Below are positions 16,653-24,463 of a DNA stretch of 37,884 bases, one piece after another. The DNA is from Candidatus Zixiibacteriota bacterium (GTDB lineage Bacteria; Zixibacteria; MSB-5A5; SM1-73). The stretch's first letter is position 1. Each line of letters starts with the position of its first letter. The stretch is taken from contig JAOZNS010000001.1 of the NCBI GenBank assembly GCA_029933635.1, positions 1-37,884 on the forward strand, in the 5' to 3' direction. The translations under genes and the position numbers were made by a program. The notes beneath the pieces are model-generated. The model was not told the DNA's origin, made no database searches, and worked only from the letters and a program-made list of their open reading frames with translations.

Positions 16653-17612
16653 TTAGGCGATGACGAAATATGATTCCGACTCTTTCTCAATTTTCACTCT
16701 TTTTATTTTTTTACTCTTCTCCAAAGCCTGAAGATATTTGACAATCTCGTTGGTATGAACGCCCAAAGCTTTTGCCATCTCCTCTTTTCTGGTTGGTCTT
16801 CTCCTTAAAAGTCCAATTATTGCCTCCTCTAAATCCCTTTGATATGCCCTGTTGGTCGCCCTATCAAAATCTAAAATTAGCTCCACCACCAGTTTTGGAT
16901 CGAAGATCGATTTGATCTCAAGAAGCTTCTTTTCATCCAGTGGTCTAACCGTGTATTCTCCTGGAGGTCTGATTACGGTGTTGAGCTGAATTTTGTCTAC
17001 GTTCAGCTCCTGCACAAATCGATTTATTCTCTTAATCTCCTCTTCAGAATCATTTATCCCTTTCACCAACATCATCTCCAGATAGATTTTTGCTTTGAAA
17101 TCTTGGCAGAAAACTTTTATCCCCTCCAGTATTTTTTCAATCCTGAGTTTTTCTTCGGGACGATTGACCTTATTAAATATCTCTTTAGAAACTGCATCCA
17201 CCGAAGGAACGACCAGATCTGCCCAAGATAAGTCTTCTCTAACCTTTTGGTCCCACAATAAGGATCCATTGGTCAAAACCGCCACTGGAATTTGAGCGAA
17301 GCTTTTAATCCTCCGGATCATCTCACCAAGGTCCCGGTTTAAGGTGGGCTCACCTGACCCAGAGAAGGTTATGTAATCAATATCGCTGTTTTGATCTATC
17401 GCCTCCCTTATCTCTTCTATCACCTGGTCAATAGGGACAAAAGATCTCCTCTGGATGGTTTGATTGGTGGTCCTTCCCAACTGGCAATAGATACAATCAT
17501 AACTGCAGGTCTTATAGGGGATAACATCCACTCCCAGGGAAATTCCCAATCTTCTGGAAGGGACTGGACCATACACTATCTTTTCTATGTCTTTATCTTT
17601 TGAACTCATCAC
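16653..17612 (-). CDS. Radical SAM protein with C-terminal winged helix (COG0731-like)
   Basis: The 319-residue protein has the radical-SAM cluster motif CSYDCIYCQ (CX3CX2C) near residue 37, followed by FSGSGEPTLNRDLG and an AVLTNGSLL strand, giving a near-complete SAM barrel (~20-235). A helix-turn-helix-like C-terminal piece follows (~255-319; RKEEMAKALGVHTNEIVKYLQALE). The opening YGPVPSRRLGISLGVDVIP is characteristic of this group. It follows a MinD-type ATPase by 43 nt in the same unit. The reaction is unknown. Confidence 0.9.
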   Translation of the reverse strand: MMSSKDKDIEKIVYGPVPSRRLGISLGVDVIPYKTCSYDCIYCQLGRTTNQTIQRRSFVPIDQVIEEIREAIDQNSDIDYITFSGSGEPTLNRDLGEMIRRIKSFAQIPVAVLTNGSLLWDQKVREDLSWADLVVPSVDAVSKEIFNKVNRPEEKLRIEKILEGIKVFCQDFKAKIYLEMMLVKGINDSEEEIKRINRFVQELNVDKIQLNTVIRPPGEYTVRPLDEKKLLEIKSIFDPKLVVELILDFDRATNRAYQRDLEEAIIGLLRRRPTRKEEMAKALGVHTNEIVKYLQALEKSKKIKRVKIEKESESYFVIA

Positions 17613-17655
17613 AAAAACAAAGTCCCATCAGGAACGATTCAGCAGCTGACCCTTT

Positions 17656-18534
17656 CTAACCTTTTGCAAGACGATGGATTTTGTTCCATATATCTTTAAG
17701 TTCCTCCACCAGATTTGAATTTGAATATTCCACCATGGTCTTGCCCTCCACCATAGCTTGGGTGAAGATGTTGTCGAAAGGGAGTTTTCCTACAATCTCA
17801 ATGTTCTCCTGACGACAGAATTTTTGAATCTTTTGGGTATTCTCTAAATTTATATCATACTTGTTAATCAAGACCACGGATCGAATCCTAAAATGCTGGG
17901 TCAAACTTAAAACCCGTTTCAAATCTGATATGGCGGAGACGGTGGGCTCGGTCACTATCACCACCAGATTTGTTCCAGTGATGGAGGCAATCACCGGACA
18001 GCCAATTCCAGGTGGTCCATCGACTAAGACTAACTCTAAATTGTTCTTCTGGGCAACCTCTCTGGCGTTTTTTCTTACCACGGTGACCAGCTTCCCTGAG
18101 TTTTCCTGAGCAATCCTTAACTTGGCATGAACCATAGGACCATACTTTGTCTGGGAAACGTACCATTCTCCAGAAATATTCTCCTTCATTTGTATGGCTT
18201 CAACCGGACAGATCAAAGCACAAACCTGACAACCCTCACAGGCAAGCGGGTCAATGGTTACTGGTTTAGGACCCCTATTCCCCTTGATGGCCTCGAATCT
18301 ACATGCCTCCAAACATTTACCACAGCAGGTGCACTTCTCTTCATTTAGCGTAGCCTTTTTACCTCCTATAAATGGCTGGCTCTCCTTTACGCAGGGATGA
18401 AGAAGGAGATGAAGATCTGCGGCATCCACATCGCAGTCTGCCATCACCTTATCTTTGGCTAAAACGGCAAAGGAGGCGGTGATCACCGTTTTGCCTGTTC
18501 CACCCTTTCCACTGATTACGGTTATCTGCTTCAT
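17656..18534 (-). CDS. MinD-superfamily ATPase with inserted ferredoxin domain (second copy)
   Basis: The 292-residue protein starts with the deviant Walker A SGKGGTGKTVITAS. After ~60 residues it carries two [4Fe-4S] motifs, CTCCGKCLEACRFEAI and CEGCQVCALICPVEAI, then the rest of the P-loop fold (VLVDGPPGIGCPVIAS, LINKYDINLE). Such proteins are linked with Fe-S or metallocofactor assembly and electron transfer but have no proven role. Its ATG overlaps the stop of the upstream paralogue by 4 nt (ATGA), so they are probably made together and may form a heterodimer. Confidence 0.92.
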   Translation of the reverse strand: MKQITVISGKGGTGKTVITASFAVLAKDKVMADCDVDAADLHLLLHPCVKESQPFIGGKKATLNEEKCTCCGKCLEACRFEAIKGNRGPKPVTIDPLACEGCQVCALICPVEAIQMKENISGEWYVSQTKYGPMVHAKLRIAQENSGKLVTVVRKNAREVAQKNNLELVLVDGPPGIGCPVIASITGTNLVVIVTEPTVSAISDLKRVLSLTQHFRIRSVVLINKYDINLENTQKIQKFCRQENIEIVGKLPFDNIFTQAMVEGKTMVEYSNSNLVEELKDIWNKIHRLAKG

Positions 18535-19385
18535 CTACCCTTCACCTCATCTTCAATCCGACTCCACAATCTCCTAAAGATTTCTCGATAACGCCCTGCA
18601 TTGACCAACAGAGGAATTCCACGAGAATAAAGAAAGGCGATCTGCTCATCATAAGGTATCTGAGCCATTATGGGGACCCCCTTCTTTGCACAATATTCTT
18701 TTACCTTTTCATCGCCGATACCTGCACGGTTGATGAGCACACCATGTTTGATCACAAGCTTCTCCAAAAGTTCCACCGTTAGTTTCAAATCATGCAATCC
18801 GAAGGGGGTCGGTTCGGTCACCAGAAGGCAGAAATCGCTATGGTTAATTGCTTCGATAACCGGACAGGAGGTTCCAGGAGGAACATCAATGATGGTGATG
18901 CCATTTGGACCAGTGGTTTTCTTTACCGCCCGGATTACGGGTGTTGCCATGGGCTCACCCACATTGAGCCGACCTTGAACGAATTTAATTGAGCCTGACC
19001 TTCCCTCTTCCAACACCCCGATTTCTCTTTCCCTTTCACTTATTGCGTTCTCTGGACAGAGCAAACTACAACCTCCGCATCCATGGCAAAGCTCTGGAAA
19101 AGTCAGCACCTCTTTCTTTAAAACCACGATAGCATTGTAGGCACAGACCTTAGCACATTCGCCACAGAAATTACATTTCTTCAGGTCGACATTGGGAATA
19201 AGCAGGCTCACCGGTCGGGCTTTTTCGATCTTGGGTTTTAGAAAGATATAGGCATTTGGCTCCTCAACATCACAGTCCAGAAACTGAAGACCTTGCGATT
19301 TCTCACCTGATAAGAAAAGGGCAAGATTGGTGGCAACGGTGGTCTTGCCGGTTCCCCCTTTTCCACTGGCAATGGAGACGATCAT
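18531..19385 (-). CDS. MinD-superfamily ATPase with inserted ferredoxin domain (first copy)
   Basis: The 284-residue paralogue of the next gene has ASGKGGTGKTTVATNLALFL (deviant Walker A), two ferredoxin motifs CNFCGECAKVCAYNAI and CHGCGGCSLLCPENAI, and IIDVPPGTSCPVIEAI. Spacing and domain order match the second copy. It sits 27 nt after the small ferredoxin gene. Tandem pairs of this kind are common in anaerobes next to DUF134, NifX-like and DUF5320 genes, as here. Confidence 0.92.
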   Translation of the reverse strand: MIVSIASGKGGTGKTTVATNLALFLSGEKSQGLQFLDCDVEEPNAYIFLKPKIEKARPVSLLIPNVDLKKCNFCGECAKVCAYNAIVVLKKEVLTFPELCHGCGGCSLLCPENAISEREREIGVLEEGRSGSIKFVQGRLNVGEPMATPVIRAVKKTTGPNGITIIDVPPGTSCPVIEAINHSDFCLLVTEPTPFGLHDLKLTVELLEKLVIKHGVLINRAGIGDEKVKEYCAKKGVPIMAQIPYDEQIAFLYSRGIPLLVNAGRYREIFRRLWSRIEDEVKGR

Positions 19386-19412
19386 TGATAAACGTTTCCC
19401 GAAAATATATTT

Positions 19413-19820
19413 TTACCTATCAGGATACTTAATGGCAATAGCTCCCTGAGGGCATCGTTTCACACAGGCTAAGCAGGCGATACACTTTTTCGTATCAATC
19501 TTGGCTAACCCCTCGACTGCGATTGCTCCCACGGGACAAACTTCATAACAAAGCCCACAACCTGTGCATTCCTCTTCGTCTACGACGGCCGTGGCTTCAC
19601 CCCGAAACCTTTGGGAGCCAATTCCCTTTTGATCACCAATCTTCTGCCTGATTTCTTCCAACCGCCGGGAAATAATCTTGACCCGCTGTTTTAAAAGCTC
19701 TAATTCCCCTTCCGGAGTCAACGGGGAAAAATCGGTAGGAGGTGGGTGCTCCGTTCCTCTCCAGTTCACGAATCTGTCCCTTCTTCCCCGCCCTGATCGA
19801 AAACGATCATCTCTTCTCAT
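19413..19820 (-). CDS. 2[4Fe-4S] ferredoxin with basic glycine-rich N-terminus
   Basis: The start at 19820 (MRRDDRFRSGRGRRDRF) gives 135 residues and leaves a 22-nt gap to the FmdB-like gene, with GAGTGGAAAA before it. The frame is open upstream, but an earlier start would overlap that gene. An Arg/Gly-rich leader (1-20) is followed by a helical segment (~45-70; LELLKQRVKIISRRLEEIRQ) and two clusters, CTGCGLCYEVCPVGAI and CIACLACVKRCPQGAI. It probably feeds electrons or clusters to the ATPases downstream. Confidence 0.85.
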   Translation of the reverse strand: MRRDDRFRSGRGRRDRFVNWRGTEHPPPTDFSPLTPEGELELLKQRVKIISRRLEEIRQKIGDQKGIGSQRFRGEATAVVDEEECTGCGLCYEVCPVGAIAVEGLAKIDTKKCIACLACVKRCPQGAIAIKYPDR

Positions 19821-19842
19821 TTTTCCACTCTTTTTCGAACGG

Positions 19843-20091
19843 TTATCTATCTCTTCTGCAGACTCCATCGTCTGAACAAGGAGGCGTGGAGCATCGCTCC
19901 TCCCGTCCACAGCAGGTGGTTCCTCCAGTGGAGGAACCACCCATGATAATGGAACCTGGAGAGGAGATCAGTCTTTTCACCTTGGTGGAGCCACATTCGG
20001 GGCAGGCTGGATGTTCCCTTCGTGTAGAGCTTCTCTGAAGGACTTCGATCACCTTTCCGCAATTTTCACATCGATATTCATATATAGGCAT
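19843..20091 (-). CDS. FmdB-like zinc-ribbon protein
   Basis: The 82-residue protein begins MPIYEYRCENCGKVIEVLQ and has a second pair in HPACPECGSTKVKRLIS, the FmdB/CxxC zinc-ribbon pattern. A cysteine-rich tail (TTCCGREERCSTPPCSDDGVC) is unusual and may bind a metal. A GAAGGAG precedes the ATG. FmdB-type proteins act as small metal-binding regulators or scaffolds, and the exact role here is not known. Confidence 0.85.
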   Translation of the reverse strand: MPIYEYRCENCGKVIEVLQRSSTRREHPACPECGSTKVKRLISSPGSIIMGGSSTGGTTCCGREERCSTPPCSDDGVCRRDR

Positions 20092-20187
20092 ACATCGATC
20101 TCCTTCTCATTCCCATATGAACGAGGTTTTTCAGATCTCAGGTATGAATTCAAGATTGGGAATTGCCAAAATCTTGATTTTGAGGTT

Positions 20188-20418
20188 TTATTCTCTTACC
20201 ATTTTGGTTCCGCACTCAGGACAGGTCATATCATAACAGGGGGTGCCTCTTGGATGAGGAACTTTTGCTCCGCATGAGGGACACACACAGTTTCCCCCAG
20301 GTCCAGCTCCGGGGCGGTTGCCACCCATTCTGCCTCTGCCTGCTCCACGTCCCATTCCCATACCTCTTCCGGTTCCGGGTCCCTGACCCAAAGGTCCTGT
20401 TCCATTTCCCCTTGGCAT
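20188..20418 (-). CDS. Glycine-rich DUF5320-like protein with zinc ribbon
   Basis: The 76-residue protein starting at 20418 opens with MPRGNGTGPLGQGPGTGRG, close to the DUF5320 signature, then a Gly/Arg-rich linker (~20-42). A zinc-ribbon follows with four cysteines in VCPSCGAKVP..CYDMTCPECGTKM. The ATG follows AAAGGAGAG. The leader is shared with the protein at 21312, but the C-terminus is a zinc ribbon rather than a coiled coil. Function is unknown. Confidence 0.8.
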   Translation of the reverse strand: MPRGNGTGPLGQGPGTGRGMGMGRGAGRGRMGGNRPGAGPGGNCVCPSCGAKVPHPRGTPCYDMTCPECGTKMVRE

Positions 20419-20450
20419 TTTTTCATCTCTCCTTTCACAAAGTTTTGTGA

Positions 20451-20852
20451 TCAAACGGATTTGTCATGATGGTGCTCCCCATGATCACATTCGTTCTTCT
20501 CAACTCCATAACCTCTACCTGAGCCGGGCTTACACAAGCTTTCTCCACCTTCCAGCGTCCCGGAAATCAGCTTTTCTATCACCTCACTGATCCGTCCGGT
20601 AACTCCTACCACGGTCTGAATTCCTTTTTCAGCAAATAGAGCCTCAGCTCGTCTTCCTATTCCGCCAGCTATAAGACATTCTACTCCTTTTTGGACAAGA
20701 TACTGAGGAAGAAATCCCGGCTGATGTCCGGGATTTTGCACCAGCTCTTTGCTCAGGATGTTCTCCCCCTCTATCTCCACGATGGTAAAGGTTGGACAAC
20801 GACCGAAATGAGGGGATACATAATCGCCATCTGTTGAGATCGCCACCTTCAT
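20451..20852 (-). CDS. NifX/NifB-type dinitrogenase Fe-Mo cofactor domain protein (acidic/His tail)
   Basis: The 133-residue protein starts MKVAISTDGDYVSPHFGRC, the fold entry of the NifX/NifB-C family, and contains AGGIGRRAEALFAEKGIQTVVGVTG. The C-terminus is Asp/Glu/His-rich (NECDHGEHHHDKSV), a likely metal-binding tail. It is the second of a tandem pair in the cluster. No nif structural genes are in the window, so a nitrogenase role should not be assumed. Confidence 0.87.
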   Translation of the reverse strand: MKVAISTDGDYVSPHFGRCPTFTIVEIEGENILSKELVQNPGHQPGFLPQYLVQKGVECLIAGGIGRRAEALFAEKGIQTVVGVTGRISEVIEKLISGTLEGGESLCKPGSGRGYGVEKNECDHGEHHHDKSV

Positions 20853-20867
20853 GTTCCTGCTCCTTTT

Positions 20868-21248
20868 TTAATTTTGACCACCCTGTCTTAACCCGAAATG
20901 CCCGGGCACCGAAGAGTTAGATAGCTCCTTCAGCTCCCCAGCCTTATATTTTGCTAAAGTCTCCTTGACGGTTCCGGAGGCACCCTGATATATCCTTATG
21001 TTGGCGGCTTTTAGCGTCTGGAAGGCATTGGGTCCCACATTTCCAGTTATCACTGCCACTGCACCTTTGTTAGAAATGGTTTGTGCCGCCTGAGGACCAG
21101 CACCGCCCATGGCACTTGTGGCTGGATTTAAAACCGCTTCAAATTTCTCTGTTTCCGGATCAATGATGATAAAGTAGGTGCATCTACCGAAACGAGGATC
21201 AACCAAAGCTTCAAGGTTATCTCCCTGAGAGGTTATGGCTACCTTCAC
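20868..21248 (-). CDS. NifX/NifB-type dinitrogenase Fe-Mo cofactor domain protein (short tail)
   Basis: The 126-residue protein starts at the GTG at 21248 (VKVAITSQGDNLEALVDPRFGRC), with AAAGGGGAAA upstream. The frame is open further by 13 codons but without family similarity. It contains AQTISNKGAVAVITGNVGPNAFQTL and IRIYQGASGTV, typical of the fold. The tail is short and not His-rich, unlike the next gene. It is 15 nt from its neighbour, so translation may be coupled. Confidence 0.88.
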   Translation of the reverse strand: MKVAITSQGDNLEALVDPRFGRCTYFIIIDPETEKFEAVLNPATSAMGGAGPQAAQTISNKGAVAVITGNVGPNAFQTLKAANIRIYQGASGTVKETLAKYKAGELKELSNSSVPGHFGLRQGGQN

Positions 21249-21311
21249 GATTTCCCCTTTCTTTTTTGCAAAGGGAGGAAGAAACAACTATTTTCTTCCT
21301 CCCTTTTTGAC

Positions 21312-21713
21312 TTACTTTTTCTTCCCCTCCTTTTCCAGCTCACCTATTCGCTCCTGGATGGCTTCTATTTCCCTTTCCAGAGCGGCGAGCTCATCCTGGA
21401 GGAACTTCTTCTCTTCTTCGACGGAGGGCTTGGTGTATGGAGGAGCAGGATAGTAGGTGGAAGGATGATAGGGGTAAACCGGAGCATAGCCAGGAAAGCC
21501 ATATGCTCGGGTTCTCCACCACCATCCACGCCCTCCTCCAAAAGTTCGCCCTCTTCCCCCACCCCAGGGAAAGCCTCCCCTGCCCACTCCAAACCAGCCC
21601 CAACCAGGAGCAGGATTAAGATATCCGGGAACAGGATATCCTACGCAAAATCCTGCAGCTCTTCCGGTCATGGGTCCCAAACCCAAAGGACCGGTTCTGT
21701 CTCCAAATGGCAT
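21312..21713 (-). CDS. DUF5320 family protein
   Basis: The 133-residue protein starts at the ATG one base after the Mrp stop (MPFGDRTGPLGLGPMTGRAA), with AAAGGAGGTG lying inside the Mrp end. A Gly/Trp/Pro/Tyr-rich middle (~28-90; GWGWFGVGRGGFPWGGGRG) is followed by a C-terminal coiled coil (~95-133; EEEKKFLQDELAALEREIEA). DUF5320 proteins travel with NifX-like and MinD-like genes, and their role is not known. Confidence 0.88.
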   Translation of the reverse strand: MPFGDRTGPLGLGPMTGRAAGFCVGYPVPGYLNPAPGWGWFGVGRGGFPWGGGRGRTFGGGRGWWWRTRAYGFPGYAPVYPYHPSTYYPAPPYTKPSVEEEKKFLQDELAALEREIEAIQERIGELEKEGKKK

Positions 21714-21714
21714 A

Positions 21715-22548
21715 TCAGTCACCTCCTTTCACTTTAGAAACTTCCTTTGAGTTCAAAATCTTTACAATCTGATCTATCATCTGGTTGAAAATCTTGCCTA
21801 CCTCCGAATCCTTTTGTTCCCAGATAAAAGGTTTACCCTCATCTCCAGATAAAACTATCTGTGGATCAAAAGGGACTTTGCCCAAAAAGGGGACTTTCAT
21901 CTCCTTGGCCGCCTTTTCCCCTCCGCCAGTTTTAAAAAGATCCGTTCTTTTACCACAATGAGGACAGGTAAAGCCACTCATGTTCTCCACAATGCCAAGA
22001 ACTGGAACGTTAAGCTTCCGTGCAAAGTTGACCGCCTTACGGGAATCCAGCAATGCCACCTCCTGAGGAGTGGTCACGATGATGACCCCGTCAATATCTT
22101 TTATCAATTGAGCGATAGATAACGGCTCATCTCCGGTTCCGGGAGGAGAGTCGATTATCAGAAAGTCAAGCTCTCCCCACTCCACCTCCTCCAAAAATTG
22201 TTTGATGGCTCCCATCTTTAAAGGACCTCGCCATATCACCGGGCTCTGGTTATCTTTAAGAAGAAATCCCATAGATACCACTTTCAAATTAAAGGCATAA
22301 AGTGCTGGCTGAATCTTTTTACCATCCCCCACCAAAGCCATCTGTTCGATCCCAAGCATTTTAGGAATGGAGGGACCATGCACATCTACGTCCAGAAGCC
22401 CCACCCCCATACCCTTGTGAAGCAGTCCCAATGCTAAGTTTACTGCAATGGTGCTTTTCCCCACCCCACCTTTGTTGCTCATCACCAATATCTTGTGATG
22501 GATATTTTGAATGTTTTCACTTAAGTTTGTTTTTTCCTTAGGTTCCAT
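21715..22548 (-). CDS. Mrp/NBP35 family Fe-S carrier ATPase
   Basis: Starting at 22548, 277 residues with SNKGGVGKSTIAVNLALGL (deviant Walker A), DVDVHGPSIPKMLG, DSPPGTGDEPL and a C-terminal CPHC in GFTCPHCGKRTD that in this family helps bind a bridging Fe-S cluster. An earlier start at 22620 would overlap the DUF134 gene by 40 nt, whereas AGAGG precedes the chosen ATG and the chosen start leaves a 32-nt gap. It probably assembles or delivers Fe-S clusters. It is the second gene of the unit. Confidence 0.92.
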   Translation of the reverse strand: MEPKEKTNLSENIQNIHHKILVMSNKGGVGKSTIAVNLALGLLHKGMGVGLLDVDVHGPSIPKMLGIEQMALVGDGKKIQPALYAFNLKVVSMGFLLKDNQSPVIWRGPLKMGAIKQFLEEVEWGELDFLIIDSPPGTGDEPLSIAQLIKDIDGVIIVTTPQEVALLDSRKAVNFARKLNVPVLGIVENMSGFTCPHCGKRTDLFKTGGGEKAAKEMKVPFLGKVPFDPQIVLSGDEGKPFIWEQKDSEVGKIFNQMIDQIVKILNSKEVSKVKGGD

Positions 22549-22580
22549 TACATCCTCTCTTGTTGAACTTCCCTGTTTTG

Positions 22581-23048
22581 TCACCTTCTTCCGCCTCTGT
22601 GGCATCTTCCTCGTCTCCAACCTCCGCGCAGAACATAACCTCTATCCCAGCCGATCGGATGAATTCTTATGCTTTCGCAGGACGGACAAACCTGTGGCAT
22701 GGGAACGCCGGGAGAAAGCTCCCATCTGTAACCGCAATCATCGCATATGTGTGGTCCTGCCATAAGGAAATCGCCCCCCTCTATTTTGATGGCTTTGGCA
22801 TTGATTAAAGCATCTGCAACCTTTCTTCTGGCTAAAGCCACAATTCTCCCAAAGGTGGCTCGGGAAACGTTCATTCTATCTGCGGCCTCCTCTTGCTGAA
22901 GCCCCTCCAGATCAGCCAGCCGTATGGCTTCGTGTTCGTCCACGGTCAGGACAATTTCTTCCAGAACCGCCAAAGGGACACCTCTTGGTTTAAAATACGT
23001 TGAGCTTGGTTGAGCCATCACCCAACGCCATCTTCTCGGTCTGGGCAT
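22581..23048 (-). CDS. DUF134 family HTH regulator with zinc-ribbon tail
   Basis: A putative DNA-binding regulator. The 155-residue protein has the DUF134 core (FKPRGVPLAVLEE, DEHEAIRLADLEGLQQEEAA, MNVSRATFGRIVALARRKVA), a sigma-like helix-turn-helix. A C-terminal extension carries a zinc-ribbon pair (CDDCGYRW..CPSCESI) and an Arg/Gly-rich end. It is first in the twelve-gene run, and a perfect palindrome overlaps its candidate -10 box, so it may repress its own operon. A TTTGGAGG precedes the ATG. The signal it senses is not known. Confidence 0.9.
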   Translation of the reverse strand: MPRPRRWRWVMAQPSSTYFKPRGVPLAVLEEIVLTVDEHEAIRLADLEGLQQEEAADRMNVSRATFGRIVALARRKVADALINAKAIKIEGGDFLMAGPHICDDCGYRWELSPGVPMPQVCPSCESIRIHPIGWDRGYVLRGGWRRGRCHRGGRR

Positions 23049-23069
23049 TTAGGTGCCTCCAAAGGGTTT

Positions 23070-23083
23070 TGAGCATATGCTCA
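23070..23083. promoter_or_regulatory. Perfect 14-bp palindrome, likely operator of the DUF134 unit
   Basis: TGAGCATATGCTCA reads identically on both strands and lies 22 nt upstream of the DUF134 ATG, overlapping the candidate -10 box. This is the usual place for an autorepressor site. That the DUF134 protein binds it is inference. Confidence 0.6.
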
Positions 23084-23108
23084 TAACTATTTACGGCATT
23101 GGTGTTAA
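23080..23108 (-). promoter_or_regulatory. Candidate promoter of the DUF134/Fe-S unit
   Basis: On the minus strand TTAACA (23108-23103), a 17-nt spacer and TATGAG (23085-23080) precede the DUF134 gene. The -10 matches four of six consensus bases and the spacing is optimal. Confidence 0.45.
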
Positions 23109-23181
23109 AATATTTAGCTTTTATGAAAGATTTTTATTTTTTTCTTAATTGGTTGAAAAGGAAGGACAAAGGAGAGATAAA

Positions 23182-23208
23182 TTTATACCCCCATAAGGGG
23201 TGAATAAA
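23182..23208. repeat. Imperfect hairpin between recR and the DUF134 promoter
   Basis: ACCCC faces GGGGT across an ATAA loop, flanked by TTTAT and AATAAA. A second short inverted word (CAAGGCTTTCAGCCCTG) follows. On the - strand this lies about 50 nt after recR, so it may help end recR transcription. No clear T-tract follows. Confidence 0.3.
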
Positions 23209-23259
23209 CCATCAATGGCCCAAGGCTTTCAGCCCTGTCAGGGGAGATTTTGACAGCCA

Positions 23260-23850
23260 CTAAAATTCCACTCTTCCTTCGAGGGCGCTTGCCAGGGTAG
23301 TCTGGTCGGCATATTCCAAGTCACCCCCTGCAGGGAGTCCTCGAGCGATACGGGTGACTTTTATTTCTAAGGGTTTTATCAATTTGGCTAAGTATAAAGC
23401 GGTTGCCTCTCCCTCGGTGCTGGGATTGGTGGCAATTATCACCTCTTTTATCTGCGTGTCTTTTAATCTTGCAAGAAGTTCTTTTACTTTGAGATCATCC
23501 GGACCAATGCCGTCTAAGGGGGAAATAACTCCGCCCAGAACGTGATACAAGCCCTTATACTGGTTGGTCTTCTCTAACGCCATCACGTCATTTGCTTCTT
23601 CGACCACACATATCATGGATCTGTCTCTTTTTTCATCTTTACATATCGAACAAGGATCCTCCTCGGTGATGTTAAAACAGACCGAACAATATCGCACCTT
23701 GCTTTTAACATCCAATATGGCTTGAGCCAAAGCTTCCGATTCTTCCCTTCTCTGTTTCAAGACAAAGAATGCCATCCTCTGGGCGGTTTTTTTGCCAATT
23801 CCCGGAAACTTGGAGAACTCTTCAACTAGTTTCTCTAATGAATCGACCAT
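23260..23850 (-). CDS. recR: Recombination mediator RecR
   Basis: Works with RecF/RecO to load RecA at gaps. The 196-residue protein has the N-terminal helix-hairpin-helix (EEFSKFPGIGKKTAQRMAFF), a C4 zinc finger (CSVCFNITEEDPCSIC), the TOPRIM region (ICVVEEANDVMALE; HVLGGVISPLDGIGPDDL) and a C-terminal Walker-like ARGLPAGGDLEYAD. Length fits the family. It would normally follow ybaB closely, but here a restriction-modification pair lies between them. Confidence 0.97.
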   Translation of the reverse strand: MVDSLEKLVEEFSKFPGIGKKTAQRMAFFVLKQRREESEALAQAILDVKSKVRYCSVCFNITEEDPCSICKDEKRDRSMICVVEEANDVMALEKTNQYKGLYHVLGGVISPLDGIGPDDLKVKELLARLKDTQIKEVIIATNPSTEGEATALYLAKLIKPLEIKVTRIARGLPAGGDLEYADQTTLASALEGRVEF

Positions 23851-23908
23851 TACTATTATCCGAAATAGAAGATAAATTGCTTAGCTAAAGGTCTTCCTGA
23901 CTCTTCTC

Positions 23909-24463
23909 TCAATCAACATCTATAAGTATCACCTTGATCGGGACACTTGGGAAGTGCCTGCGTAGCCTTTCTATATCCCATATCAATTGTTCTCCATAGG
24001 ATACTCCAGTTGACATCTGATTCTTAAGGGCATAGCAAGGAACAATCTCCACCCCTACCTCGGCCTGACTCTCATTAAAAAAATATTGAAATTTTGCTAC
24101 GTCATAAAACATAAATGCATATTTTCCAAATTGTACTTCAACTAATATCCTTTCTTTCACATAATCAATTTGTTTAAACACCCCTTTTATCTCAACTTTG
24201 TATTTTTCAGACTTCACCGAAATAGTATAAGGATCTTTTAATTCTTTATAACCTCTTTTTCGAAATTCTTCTTTGAATCTTCTGTTCAATTCTTTGGGGG
24301 AATAGAGTAATTGTCCTTTTTTGGTTTTTTCTTTGCTAACTTTTGTCTTACTTGGAACTTTCACAGAAGAGATGATGTTATTTATTTCGTTTTCGATATG
24401 AGGATATCTTACTCTCAAAATTTCTAAACCCCCTAAATGTGAATATTCATATACTTTTCTCAT
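23909..24463 (-). CDS. BglII/BstYI-type restriction endonuclease
   Basis: The 184-residue protein pairs with the methyltransferase before it. Residues D100, E109 and Q111 (IDYVKERILVEVQFGK) reproduce the D-X8-E-X-Q spacing known for BglII (Asp84, Glu93, Gln95). This is good evidence for the BglII/BstYI family. The ATG is chosen because it overlaps the methyltransferase stop (TGATG), with AAAGGAT upstream. The expected target is AGATCT or RGATCY, by inference. The gene is AT-richer than the housekeeping genes around it. Confidence 0.88.
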   Translation of the reverse strand: MRKVYEYSHLGGLEILRVRYPHIENEINNIISSVKVPSKTKVSKEKTKKGQLLYSPKELNRRFKEEFRKRGYKELKDPYTISVKSEKYKVEIKGVFKQIDYVKERILVEVQFGKYAFMFYDVAKFQYFFNESQAEVGVEIVPCYALKNQMSTGVSYGEQLIWDIERLRRHFPSVPIKVILIDVD

